64,000 bases of DNA from the NCBI GenBank assembly GCA_022496185.1, contig WTXG01000100.1, positions 62,001-126,000 of the forward strand, given 5' to 3'. Positions 10,847 through 22,729 of the stretch are shown here, in pieces; the first letter of the stretch is position 1; every line of letters begins with the position of its first letter. Made by a program: the position numbers and the translations under genes. This DNA comes from Multifurca ochricompacta. Lineage: Eukaryota; Basidiomycota; Agaricomycetes; Russulales; Russulaceae. The notes under the pieces are model-generated. The model saw only the letters and a list, made by a program, of their open reading frames with translations, was not told the DNA's origin and made no database searches.

Positions 10847-11600
10847 GGCAGTCGCCATCCGAACTTCTTCTTGTATCAGCCTGTCCAGGCTTTGCAGCCC
10901 ATCCTCAATATCCGTCCTCCCAGCTAATTTCTTCAAGTATTTTTCTAAAACAAGTAGTAAGCCATGAACGACTTCTATACGGGAACAAACACACTCGTTT
11001 GCCCTTGCTTGACTTCCTTTGTTGCAAGGGCAAGGATCGAGAGTACCTCGACAACTATCTTCACAATTACTTCTGTCATCGCCGCTGTTGGCGGAACCTG
11101 GGTGTAAGCCTCGACGCGTTTGAAAAAATTTTCGATCCTCTCGAAAATTTGGATGAGCGCGTCTTGACTAGCACCAACATCCTTAGCTGCCTGGAAGATC
11201 TCCTTGAGCTTGTATCCCCACGTGGAGGAACAAGAACCACGAAAATCACGTACTAAGAGGAGGATGCCAATGCCAGCAAGGACCACTTTTGCGGGGGAGA
11301 ATACCTGAATATTGAATATGAGGACGTTGGCGTCTAAATGGTTAACCTGGATAGAATCACCAGACCGACACCTTCACTAAGAGTAGCAGATAACGCATAG
11401 AGCACGTTCATGGTCGGATATATCCACTTTGTCAACTTTTTCATCACGAGCACGGGATTGATCAACCTGTTGTGAAGGACAGAAATGATGTCATTGGGAG
11501 AGTCGCATGTCCGAATGTGTGTGACAAGAGGATATGTGATAATGTATTGTATTCTCCGGTGTGCCTCCTGTAGGCATTAAACAACAATGAAAATTGTCTG
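10847..11600 (-). pseudogene. NACHT-type STAND gene remnant, segment 1 (N-terminal domain)
   Basis: The minus strand encodes the N-terminal domain of the same family as 18861-22541: LTKWIYPTMNVLYALSATLS, VFSPAKVVLAGIGILLL, AAKDVGASQDALIQIFERI, EVLSILALATKEVKQGQT and KYLKKLAGRTDIEDGLQSLD. Three introns (donors gtgatt, gtacgt, gtgtgt) fall at the same codons as in the intact copy. The most N-terminal part (around 11500-11590) is frameshifted (YPLVTHIRTCDSPNDI in one frame, YRRHTGE in another). With two LTR insertions and frameshifts this is a pseudogene. In related fungal proteins this N-terminal region precedes a heptad linker and a NACHT ATPase. Confidence 0.85.
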
Positions 11601-12767
11601 AAAGTGGGATGACAAAGAGGTAGTAATGATGTTTGGTTGTCGGAGTTGAGGACATGGAAACAGTTAGTAGGAAATGTGCGTGCAGGAAAACACAGGTTTA
11701 CTTGGTAATGATGTACTGATGATAAGTAGTAATTGAAGTCGCTGTGTTAACTGGATATAGCAGAAGGATTCCGACATTTAATATTACGTAATAAGAATTA
11801 AAAAAAAAACCCCTAGGGTCAAGCATATTAAAATAAGCTATTTGGGTCTATTTATTTAAAGCGTGTAGGGACAAGACAAGAAATAAAGGAGTGACAGTCT
11901 CCAAATCTTATTCTGATGCATTTTATAAGTTCGTAAAACAAACCTAAGAGCCAGTCGGAGTTTTGGTCCTCCCGCGATTTGCTAAAGTGGACGGGGTCAG
12001 AGTTCATAATTATTAACGAGCGTTGTTTGCTTATCGTCTCCGGGTACAGATTTAGAGCAACAAGAGGCATCATACAAATTACGGCAGCAAAGATATTGCA
12101 CATCACATCACATCCCAGAACCGCGGGCTGCTTCCATTCTGTACTCAGCCACATGTCATCCCTCAGGGAGCTAGCCGTTGTTGTAAGGAGAAGAAAACGC
12201 AGCCTTTGCAGGTGTGCGTGCAAGTGTCATTAGGTATGTCGATCAGCAAAGACGAGGTAGATGGATGGACTCATAAACATCCAAACCAGAAAAATTGTGG
12301 TTCGTAAATGATATTCATACGCCAGCCTGACCGTGCGAAGGTGCCAAGCTGCACATGAGCGGTGAATGAAGGCCGCCGCAGCCCACACAAGAATAGACAC
12401 TCAATTAATGTTACGCGGGGTTACGTGTGTAAGTGGTCACTGGGATATCCAGGGCGGGATGATATTGCGAGGTGAAGAAAATGCCTGACCACCTTTACCC
12501 ACGCATCTCCTGAAAATTTCTTTCTTCTTATGTCTTTCCAAATGCTATGCTATGTGACATTTGCGTCAATTTTCGAAAGACTTGATTTTAGCCACTTAAA
12601 GGAAAAAAAAAAATCTCAGGACAGAAGTCACTCAAAGGCTCTAGAAGAGCTTCTAGATGGGAAAGAACGAAAGGCTATATTCAATGCAGCTGTATAACAA
12701 AATCCAAAAGAATTACGTCTTTTTTTTGAGGGGGTATATCCCCCGATCGGTGATTGTGCACTTTTAA
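11601..12767. other. Intergenic, nothing convincing
   Basis: AT-rich sequence between the broken NACHT gene and the 3' end of the GH3 gene. A 123-codon minus ORF (11852-12223) has no recognisable motif and overlaps an 84-codon plus ORF, so I do not call it. A short A-run (near 11801) and T-run (near 12720) are present. The 3' untranslated region of the GH3 gene should lie in 12500-12767. Confidence 0.6.
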
Positions 12768-15700
12768 TCAAAGGGGTATGGTGCCTTTCAACCTGAAGTC
12801 CCGACTGCTCGCTCCAACCGAGAGCGAAAACGATCCCGAGGAGCGGATCCACGATTGACTGACGACGTCCCATATCGACAAGTCATACCTGGAAAGCGTA
12901 ATCGTGACGCGCTGCGCCTGACCAGGCTGCAACTCAACGTCTGTAAACCCGCGCAGGACAGACGGGGGCTCGCCTGTGTGAGGAGGGAAGTGCAGGTACA
13001 ACTGTGGTATCTAATCGACAAAATTCAATCTCGTCAGATCTTTAGTTTGCTTCCTTTTTTTTGCGGGGACGGGGTGGTGGTGGTGGTGGTGGTGGTGAAG
13101 GAATGACGCAACGCACCTCAGTCCCAGCGACCTTGCCAGCGTTTTGCACCGTGAAGGACACCTCGAACGCCGGACGATGCAACCAAAGCGCTGTTGACGC
13201 CCCGACGACCTGAGGGCTTGGCTTTCCTGCTGCCCAATTCGCTTCAAACGATTTGTCTTGGTCAGGGCTACCTCCAACCGCGCTGATCGACAGGTCGGTG
13301 TATTTGAACGTCGTATAGGACAACCCAAAACCGAACTCGAATCGTGGTGCGATGTTCGCGGCATCAAAGTGTCGGTAATCAATAAACAGCCTATTTAAAA
13401 AAATAAAGCCCCAAGAAAGGCGCGGGAGCCAACGTAAGTTGCGCGGATTGGCCGAAGATGGAGAGACGCACCCCTCAGTATAAGTGATGTTGAGGATCTG
13501 GTCGCCAGTACCGCCCGTGGCCAGCTGCGCAGAATAGTCGCTCGGAGACTTGGCGATGGTGTACGGCAAGCGGCCGCTCGGGTTTACGTCTCCATACAGA
13601 ATATCAACGAGCGCGTTACCCGCCTCGGTACCGGCAAGCCCAGCCCAGACGACGGCTGTAACGTTCGGGTGGTCAATCCAAGGATCGACAATGACTGGGC
13701 CAACCGAATTCACGACGACGATCGTGTTTTTGTTCTGCGCTGCAACTGCCTTGACCAACGCGTCGCCGTTGTGCCATGCAGTAAGGTTATTCCTATGAGA
13801 CACCGGATGATACACCCGAATTGTGTGTCAGAACGAGCATGGAAGGAAAAGAAGGGGTCACGCACCTATCACCGACGTTGCCGTCCACGGTAATATATTC
13901 CTCGCCTGAATCAGACTGCACGAAAACGATAGCCACGTCTTTTTGTACGGCAGCGTTTGCCGCGCCCACGAGGTTAAAGTCATCGAAATACCAGGAGAAC
14001 GACGTGTGATCCTTGCGTGCGCGAGCCTGAAGCGCCTCGTATGGCTATCGCAACGAAATTGCTATGAGCGCTTGCCTAATCGCACGAACCCCCAAAGGGA
14101 AACATGAGATGCGCACCGAAATCAGATAAGTGAACCATGCCGTTCTATGTCGTTCCCATGTGAACCACTCGCACAAGGTGTGAAAGTTCAAGATATATAA
14201 GTACTTACCCGGACCCCCATCCCATAGCCAGGGTGCCATCGACGCCTCCCTGGTCGCTGAACTCATTCGGCCCTGCGATGAGCGCTGGGGCCGCATCAGA
14301 GCCGATGATCACAAGCCTGCGGGGCTTCTTGAACGGAAGGGCGCCATTCACGTTCTTCAGCAGCACAGCGCTAGCAGCGCCGATCTCTCGTACAAGAACC
14401 CCGTGGTTATCCTGCACGTCCACGTGCTCATTCGTAGCCTCGTCGAGCGGCTGGAACACATTGAAATTCGTCTTCGGGTAATTGGGCGAGTCTTGGCCGA
14501 GGAGGTACCACGCCGCGAGTATGCGAGTTGCCATATCGTCCACGCGGGCCTCGGGGATGGTGTTATTCTGCACGTATGCGGTGAGGTTCGCACCAAAGTA
14601 CGATGTCCCCGAGTTGAAGGTGATGTCCCCGGGCATGGTCATGTCCAGCCCAGTGATCGCACTAATCGTCGAGTATTGCCCGGACCACTCCGACATGACA
14701 AATCCTTGGAAGCCAAATTCATGCTTGAGAATGCCGTTCAGCGTGCTGTTGTTCTCGCAGGCATGCGTGCCATTGACAAGATTTTTAGAACACATGACGG
14801 AGGCGAGGCCAGCCATGACACTGCGCAAGAATGGCGCGGCATAAATCTCGTGTTGCGTGCGGTCGTCGACGTTCGAGCTTGACTGACTGCGTCGGTTCTC
14901 CTGCTCACTATGCTCGTGAATTCAGCTATCGGTGCTTCACCTGAAGTACAATGACTGCTCACTTGTTGATGTAGTGCTTTGCGCACGCCTGCACGCCCGC
15001 AGACTGTAGACCAAGGATCGTCTCATACGCCCCAGTACTCGCAAGGAACGGGTCAGCGCCGAAGCCTTCCCAGTTGCGTCCTGCCTGGGCAATACGACCC
15101 AAATTCATCATGGGACCAAGCACGATGTTGACCCCCTTGCCCACATGTTCTTGGCCCATCGCAACCCCGCGCGCGCGAAGCAATGAGCGCTTCCATCTGG
15201 TATTGTACAAGTTAGCATCATTTCTGCTCTGTTCATGTCGAGTTAGATAAGTCTCACGTGGTTGCAGCATTGATGGCAGCCGGGAAGGCAGTCACGAAAT
15301 CCGCACGGATCACTCCCAGTGGTGAGTCCTCGAGGCAAAGGCCAGGGAAGTCACCAACGGGAGGGGTATTCCCGACGCAACGACCACCCTGCCAGCCCAC
15401 TCCAGTGGTAATATTGACCTTTTGCTCGAGCGTAAAAGTGGCAACCTGAGGTAAATCACGTGGCGTCAATTACCCGATCCGATCCGCCGGGAACATATTG
15501 TCAGGGTCAGGTGACCGCGACGCATATCACGGTCGTGGTCGTGAGGAGAAAGAGAAGATGATTTAATAATAATAATTGAGAACATCAACTCGCATCATGG
15601 GCACATCTCTTCCACTCCGCTGTCATGACCAATTGATCCGTCGCACGCACCAGCCTCACAGCACGATCGCGAGCAATGGTACGATGATCCAACGTGTTGC

Positions 15701-16003
15701 ATGCAAAAAAAGGTAATTCAAGTAGTGGTGACTAACCTTGGCTTTTGCCTTTTTGTACGCAACACCCCAGGCTGGGGCTATGTTGGGGACGAGAGCAGAA
15801 TTTTCAACGGATGGAGGATTCTTAGGTGAAGTCAAAGGGTAGACACCTGGGATGGGAGGCTCAGAAGATGGGGACGGGGAGGGCACGAAGGGGTATGACG
15901 TAATGGGAATGCCGGACGGCAGCGGCTGAGTTAGGACACCAGTCGCAGACGCACTAAGGGTACGCCCTGCGCCCAATAGAACAAAAAGGATGGATGGCCG
16001 CAT
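12768..16003 (-). CDS. Secreted GH3 beta-glucosidase, nine exons
   Basis: Predicted extracellular enzyme releasing glucose from cello-oligosaccharides (GH3). My model (exons 16003-15737, 15445-15258, 15196-14963, 14907-14209, 14144-14117, 14044-13866, 13792-13472, 13390-13117, 13010-12768) keeps phase at every junction and gives 810 residues, the usual size. Order: signal peptide (MRPSILFVLLGAGRTLSASA), Pro/Ser-rich stretch, barrel domain with KVNITTGVGWQGGRC and CAKHYINNEQE (Lys225-His226), sandwich domain with SDSGEEYITVDGN (Glu520 in the expected acid/base position), FGFGLSYTTF, and a C-terminal fibronectin-III-like domain. The start is the ATG before the signal peptide. Odd: the nucleophile motif reads VMSEWSGQYS, Glu303 (codon 14688-14690) replacing Asp of the usual SDW. 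Activity is therefore uncertain although the reading frame is intact. Confidence 0.92.
13074..13099. repeat. (GGT)n microsatellite in GH3 intron 8
   Basis: Uninterrupted ggt repeats in the 106-bp last intron (13011-13116). Six-frame translation reads it as His or Val runs, which are not protein. Confidence 0.85.
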
Positions 16004-17380
16004 GAATGCGGAGTGAGTGAACAAGCAGAAGCCGAAGGGGAAGGCCCGGGAGGGAGGGGGAAAGGGTATTGGACCACCAGACCACAAGTTGGGGTAAAAA
16101 AGTATCTGCTTAAGCGTCGCTTTAAGAGCGTTGAGAAGGGCGTCCTCACGCTAGAGCATCGTCGGGCAATTATACTAATTTAAAGTCAATGAAAAAGAAT
16201 GTTATGAAAGCGAGGAACGGCGAAGCATCTTCCTTCTACTTCTACAAGAACATCCTCCTTCCCCCCCCCCCGACCCAATCTCTCGCGAGTATGTTGGTCT
16301 TGTTTGGTTTCAGGATGGCATTCAAACCGCATATCCATTTCTAGAATCATTCACCATGTCAATCTCCCATTCCTCTATCAAACGCACTCAACATCACATG
16401 TGCTTCCTTTTATTCATCCCGTAAGATGCCCCTCTCTCGAACCAACGGCAAAACGGCATCACGAGCGAGATTTTGAGGCAAACTACCTCGTACGGTGTGA
16501 TTCCTCGCGTGAGTGGGTCAGTCATGGCGCTCGGGCGCCATCGGGCCGCGGCTAACGCAATTTGGGAGGGCACACTCATATTTTCTCTTTTTCCCGTCAA
16601 CCTCAAATAAAATGATGAGGACCGTTGAACTCGAATGAGAGGATGAGATGGTAAGAAAGAAGAGAGAGAAAGCGCAAGCGCGAATGCAGGCATTATACCA
16701 CGTGGTGGAGGACCAACCAAAGCACGATAGATACTGGAGATGCCGGCCCGGACCAACAACTCGAACTTGCAGAATCTCCCTCCTGGGTGACGTTATGTAG
16801 ACTACTGCTGTGTAGTTTATTTTCTTGACAAAGGGCAAATGCCGGAATGACGTGAAGCCCTATAAAACTAATTAAGGTATTACCTTAAGATGGATATGCT
16901 GAGGTGAGTCTACTGATTTGCGCGGGTGCTGTATCTCATGCACACACGAGTACGGTTAGGAAGCGCATCTGAAAGTCCCTGGCTAGCTGTTGATAATAGT
17001 CCCCACGTACAACCACGCAAACACTCCCTCCTCAAACCCACGAAAGGAAGCGATGATGCCTCAGCACATGAATACCGCTGTGACCTCTATCTCTGCACCC
17101 GAACAACTAAGCAGGGGCAGGCGTCGACGTGGCCGGACTCAAACTTAAATGACATGGTTATCATGCCCGGGTTTCCTGTTCGTTTTGGCGTATTGTTGCA
17201 TCGGTCATTTACCCGTCTAAGTGCCGTAGTCATCGGACTTAGAAGTGAATTATTTCCCATGGTTCGAGGCTTCTTACACGTTTTTCGAATGGCGCAACTG
17301 AACTTCGGGGATAGCCATATTAACGTCCTCCGAAGTCCTTCACAGGTGATTTCATTCTCTTTCACAAGTCGCTAACCACC
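16004..17380. other. GH3 promoter region and intergenic sequence
   Basis: Immediately upstream of the GH3 start the coding-sense strand is pyrimidine-rich (for example the C/T block around 16025-16080), a common feature of basidiomycete 5' leaders. A run of C lies at about 16260-16272. I see no convincing gene, tRNA or repeat in the rest. Confidence 0.5.
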
Positions 17381-18338
17381 TTCCTTTCTTCCTTCCCAGA
17401 GACCTCCGCTCACCTTCATGTAGGCACCTGCCAAGATGACTCACCGCGCCGCGCTCTCTGCTCTGAAGGAAGCCCACCAGATCCGTCTCCACATCCCTTC
17501 CACCTCCCTCGACTCTCGGCCCTCCCTTGCGGCCTGAGCGCGCCTCGCTGCCTTTGCCTCCTGGAGTGCCGGCTGGATAGCCGCGCGTGCACGCGCCACC
17601 CCCACCCCCGACCTCCCCGACCTGCGCGACAATCGTGCTTACTCCCTCTCCCTCAGCCACCCCCCTGATAGTCGCAACCACCCCCTCTGGCGCGCCGCCA
17701 CCACCCCGCCCGGCTCTTTCTCTCGCCACACCACCTCCACGGCCTTCCAACTTGCCACTGGCCATGGCTTTATTGCTGAGTACGCTGAATAGTTTCGCCC
17801 CACTCTGCCCCACTCCGCCTCCCTCTGTGCCTGCGACAACACCACTCGGGCCACCTTTGCCCACCTCGTTCTTTCCTGCCCTCTCTACGCGACTGCCCGT
17901 GTGGAAGTGGGCATTGACACACTCCCTGGCCATCTCACTTGGCCTGATATCTTTGGCAATGTCTCTTTTGCCACCACCCTCCTCCTCTTCCTGCAACGGA
18001 CCCGGGCTGCCTTCAGGCCCATCTCTGAGCAGAGACCTCACGAGCCAGGATGAGGTGACTGGGGAGCCAGGCCTATGGTAAGTGGTCTGGCTCTTTGCTT
18101 CCCCTTGTCGCTCTTTACCACCACCGCCTGTGACAGGCCGGCCATCACGGGCTGGCCTGCCCCCTGCCCTGCCTTGGGCTTTACTTTACTTTTTTCCCTT
18201 CGGGTTTTGCTTGGGTAGTGTAATCCCTATCTGCCACCTTCCCGTTCATCCCCACAGTAGCTACTCTGTACCTGATAGTAGCCGCGCGATTTCGGATGCA
18301 TCCTTGCAAGCGCGTAATAAAGTCGAATTCAAAAAAAA
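17381..18338 (+). mobile_element. 5'-truncated LINE (non-LTR retrotransposon) 3' end
   Basis: One plus frame (17436-18053, 206 codons) reads like the C-terminal RNase H/tail region of fungal LINE ORF2 proteins: RAALSALKEAHQIRLHIPS, AFASWSAGWIAARARA, FQLATGHGFIAEYAE, then CACDNTTRATFAHLVLSCPL with the Cys/His spacing of the terminal knuckle, and LLLFLQRTRAAFRPI before a stop. It is broken by TGA at 17535 and TAG at 17790. A 3' untranslated region follows and ends in an A-rich tail (18331-18338 and on), as expected for target-primed insertion. No 5' LINE sequence is present. Overlapping ORFs in other frames are shadows. Confidence 0.72.
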
Positions 18339-18860
18339 TAAATTAATGTCCTCTGGGGACTGGACGCTAGAGAACAGTTGTTGTCAAATTCACTATGTAC
18401 TAGTCCAGCAAGTTGGAAGTAGGCCACCTTTCTGTAGCCAATGTGTGTCTTTCCGTGAGTGTGACCTTTCATGTGGATTGTTAAAAGCAAAATGTGTGAA
18501 TTGAAGCGTGCAATCCTACGATGACACGACAGTCAATCGTATTGTGCTCTCCCCTAGCAGCTCGCATATAACTCCATCATTCTGTTGACACAACCTCCAC
18601 TCTATGGTACAAGTTATTGGGAACTTATGAACGAAGATTGGCTACAACCCTAGTGAGACACTCCAGTACACAAAAAGGTGTCAAAGCAAATGTATGATAA
18701 AAACCTAGTCTAGTCGTGATTTTTGTCGTGCTTGGTTGAAACTAAGGAGAAGATGGATCACAAATAACACACAAATCATATGCCCTATCTCATCCAAACA
18801 TTAACCCAGTCGATATCTTGAATCAACACCATCTTATCTTGACCTGTGTTGGATCGTACC
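18339..18860. other. Intergenic; 3' flank of the NACHT-ankyrin gene
   Basis: No coding signal or repeat recognised. It should contain the transcription end of the minus-strand gene that stops at 18861. Confidence 0.5.
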
Positions 18861-21800
18861 CTACGCAGATAGTAATTCCACGATCTCCAGCTGGGACTTG
18901 TCTTGCGCCACTTGAGATGGACTCCTCCCCTCATTGTCTCGTACATGCGCGTCAGCACCATGCTCCAGCAATAACCGAATGACTTGGAGATGTCCATTTT
19001 CTGATGCTTGATGCAATGGCGTCTGGCCTTTGCTGTTTTGAGGATTCACATCTACTTTGTGTTCAAGAAGCGCTCGAATGACGTCCACGTATCCATTGTA
19101 TGCTGCCCGGTGCAGGGAAGTGCACTGCATATCGTCTTTGGCATCCGCATCCGCACCAAGGTCCAGTAAACGCTGCACAACGTCCAGTCTGTGTTCTACT
19201 GAAGCTCGAATCAGCGATGTTTGCCCCCATCTGCCCGGGATATTTATATCTGCCCCATGCTCAATAAGACACCACAAAATTTCAGTCTTATTCCTAAAAA
19301 CTGCCATAGGCAACAAAGCCCCATATTCTCCTCCTTTGGCATTTATATGCTGTGGATCCCTTTTGACCAGGTATTCAACCAAGCCACGGAATCCGGTTTG
19401 AACAGCATAAAATAACGGGACAGCTCCAGGCTCCAGCGGGATATTTTCGTAAGGAGTACCCCCCCAACTCTCTCCTGATGTTATGCGGAGGCATGCCAGA
19501 AGATGTGGTTTTTCTCCGTCGAGGAAGAAATCGATCTCATCCTTTATCTGTGAAAGTACAGTCTTGAACCCCGCATGCTTGACCCAGTGTCTAATAGCAT
19601 AATCAGCCAAAGGAGTCTCCTTCATGCTCTCTTCATCGACCTGGTCATCTAACCGAAGTAGGACACCAAGACAAGCTTGAACGAGAATCACATGTGCAGG
19701 CTCCAGGGGAATATAATAACGTCTCACATCTCCCTTTGACGCCGCCAGCCGATCCGACGTTAGGAACTCCTTCACAGAGAAGTGTGAGAACTGAATAACT
19801 CGAGAACCATTGTCGTCGTCAATAACGGCGATCAAACTAGAGCATGCAGAGAGTACTGCCTCTTCTTGATCTTCCCAACGCCAGTCCGCGTTGACCTTCG
19901 CGATACCTCCTGCGGTGAAGTCAATCGCAAGCACTTCTGCAAGTTCCTCGACACGAAGTGGTCGAATTGCGACAGTGAGGCATTGCAACAGACGATGTGC
20001 GTGATCCCGATTCGCCTTGTTGATTTCTCGAAGCACCCGCTCATATGTCTCGTCCAGACTTTCTGGCAATTCCTCCAGAATACGCCGAACACTCGGCGGG
20101 AGACAATGACGTAGTGTTTCGAGTTGGCAGAAAACCCATCGGAACCTGTGTGAATCGATGAGAGTTTGCATCGAGTTATGAGCACGCCCTTCTTACATTC
20201 CATCGGCTTTTTCCGAGAGCGCCTCGATGACCACCTTCTTATCTTCATCCCGCCATCTCCGCATCTTCTTGTCCGAATAAACAACAGATCTCACGTAGTC
20301 GATAATGTCCTTCGTTTGTCCACTTTCGTCGTGGAGCGACATGCGGTGAGATGCGAGAGGTTCAAGAGAGTGTCGGATATCGATTTCTGGACGACTTGTG
20401 ACACATAGACGTATATTTGAAAAGTCCGATTGGATCAATGTTTCCAAAATATCTATGGCCTTTTCGCGTGGTGATGGCATGCCAGATGTGTTAGGACACT
20501 CGTCGAGTGCATCCACAATCAGATAGATTGGAGCCTGCCCCGGAATCATGAGCATATCTTTGAGGCATTCAGCAAGCGCGTCGTCGGCCGGCTGATTTGA
20601 CCCTTGATGGTGTATTGAGTACAATGCAGCGAGGGCGTCACAGCAATTGTCCGATTGGTTGCAAAGCTGAATGAGAAGGGAAGATAACAAAGCACGAGGG
20701 TCCTGCTTGCTGGAGTCCTTGAAATCAAAATAAAAGTATGCCATAAGGGCGGACCCAGTGCTTGAAATCCCCTTGATATTCTGGATGATTGCGGAACTGA
20801 TGGTAGTCAATATACTCTTGATAGGCGGAACTGCTTTAATGCGACTTACCTGAGGATACTCTTTCCCGATCCCGCTGCGAACGGGAAGACCATTAGTATT
20901 AATTAATTTGTTGTGTGTGAAGAAAATATACGTTTTCCATGAACCCACAGGAGTGAGCCTGACGCTTTCCAATCTATAAACGTCTCGCCTTGGGTAAACC
21001 ACTGGGCGGTCCCCTTATGATGAGCGCTGGATGCGGTATTGTAATTGATGGACGGATCTGGTGGGGAGAGCCAGTTACGAAGCTTCTCTCGAAGTTGACG
21101 TCCTACGAAAGTGTGAAAAATCAGTTGAATCGATGTGTCTGCATTATGAAATTACGAACGGTTGTGATCACCCACGTTATTGGCGATTTGCTGAACTGCT
21201 ACTCTTGTTTCCTTTCCATCTGGACGCATTAAGTGCTTCAGGCAAGCGGTCGTGACTCGCTAGACAGGGCCTGCTCACCATCGATGACTTGGTTAACTTT
21301 GTCGTTGATGCTCTTCGCGGTATCGTCAACGCTCGTTATCTTGTCGTCAACACCTTGCACCCTGCCGTCGACAATCTGCACTTTATCGTCGACGTCTTGC
21401 ACCCTGTCATTAACGCCTTGCACCTTGTCGTCGACGTCTTTCACCCTGTCATTAACGCCTTGCACCTTGTCATCGACATCTTGCACCCTGTCATTAACAC
21501 CTTGTACCCTCCAGTCGATAACCTCCGCCCTCTCGTCGACAACCTGCACCTTGTCATCAATTCCTTGCACTCTGTTGTCGACGACCTCCACTCTATCATC
21601 GACATCGTGCACCGTGCTTTCGACCCGCCTCACTCTGTCCTCGACGTCATCCACTTTTCCGTCAACACTGTGAGTAACTTTCAAAACCTGGACAGTTGCC
21701 ATCCGAGCTTCCTCTTGTGTCAACTTGTCTAGTCTATGTAGCGCATCTTCAAGATCCGTCCTTCCCACCAGCTTTTTCAAGTATTTCTCTGAATAAATAT

Positions 21801-22541
21801 AAATTATCAGCCCTATCTTCTTAATCATCCTAACTCACTTGTCCTCCCTTGCTTAATCTCCCTCGTCGCAATCGTAAGTATACACAGTACTTCCACCATG
21901 ATCTTCACGATTATATCTCTCATCCCATCACTTGGTGAGACTTCAATATAAGTTTCAAGTCGTTTGAAGAAGTTTCCAATTTGATCAAACAGCTCGAGGA
22001 GAGTTCCTTGGCTCGCCTCAGCATCCTTTGCTGCCTAATTGAGTCGGTTGTGGAAGTGACATGCACAAAGAGATAAAGAGGGTTTACCAAGAGGAGGACA
22101 CCTATTCCAGCAAAGATTACCTTGGCAGGAGAGAAGACCTGTGTGATCATACTAGAGTTGGGTCTTAGGCGGGAAGAAGCTGAACGTGATAGGACTGACC
22201 AAGCCAACACCTTCACCTAATGTAGCTGAAAATGCATAGAGGACATTAATGGTTGGATTCAACCACTTTGTCAGTCTTTCGTTGTCGCTCTGAGATTTAT
22301 CGAATTCTTGGGCTTGTTCTTGAAGAATGGCCAGAATGGCATCGGGAGAGTTGCATGATTGAATCCTAGTCGATAGATGGTAATCGGCAATATCTTTCCC
22401 AGTTCGGATGTTATATGTTTTCAAAGCAGCACTGAAAATGGACTGAAAGTCGGAATCGAGGAAGGTTTGGATGATTTTTGAGACATAAAGCATGTAGTGG
22501 GGAGCTATCGTGATGAACGGTCGTCGGCGCGAGAAGCTCAT
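18861..22541 (-). CDS. NACHT-ankyrin STAND protein (NLR-like), nine exons
   Basis: Likely intracellular signal-transducing ATPase of the fungal NLR-like (STAND) class. Model (exons 22541-22200, 22138-22088, 22034-21839, 21788-21279, 21219-21172, 21102-20932, 20874-20850, 20796-20197, 20145-18861) is in phase throughout, about 1075 residues. Order: N-terminal helical domain (FSATLGEGVGL, VFSPAKVIFAGIGVLLL, IGNFFKRLETYIEV); KKYLKKLVGRTDLEDALHRL; about 24 heptads of VDDKVQG type, probably coiled coil; NACHT with P-loop PGSGKS and Walker B YLIVDALDECPN, plus LCVTSRPEID; winged-helix-like region; about six ankyrin repeats to the end (GQTPLHQASENGHLQVIRLLLEHGAD). The start is uncertain (22541 or 22493), as is the exon 5/6 junction (donor gtgatc). 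It is paralogous to the broken copy at 1-11600. Confidence 0.87.
21289..21670 (-). repeat. 21-bp tandem array coding heptads
   Basis: About 18 imperfect 21-bp units (plus strand, variants of ttgtcgtcgacgtcttgcacc). Each encodes one seven-residue unit such as VDDKVQG or VNDRVQD in the NACHT-ankyrin gene. The unit length keeps frame, so the array can grow or shrink without frameshift. The broken paralogue keeps only about two units. Confidence 0.9.
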
Positions 22542-22729
22542 CACACGTGGCTGTGTCGGTGCTGGATATGGAAGATAGACGCCCAGGGCAGGATTGTCGA
22601 GTCTTTTTTTTTGGAATCAAGTTTATTGACGCGCTTGCGGGATGGTGTTGAGACGGATCCAAAGCCACCGGATCAACCCGAGTGGCATTACCACCATGCA
22701 CGCTTGTGGCGTGCTTTGACTGATTGATA

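Noticed and set aside
11852..12223. 123-codon minus ORF in the intergenic region
   Set aside because: No motif, no homologue recognised, overlaps another ORF; likely chance.
13074..13099. His-rich or Val-rich peptide in the GH3 region
   Set aside because: It is the GGT microsatellite inside an intron with clear GT-AG ends.
17352..18041. 229-codon minus-strand ORF, Gly/Glu-rich
   Set aside because: Low-complexity reading opposite a recognisable LINE frame; composition follows the C-rich plus strand.
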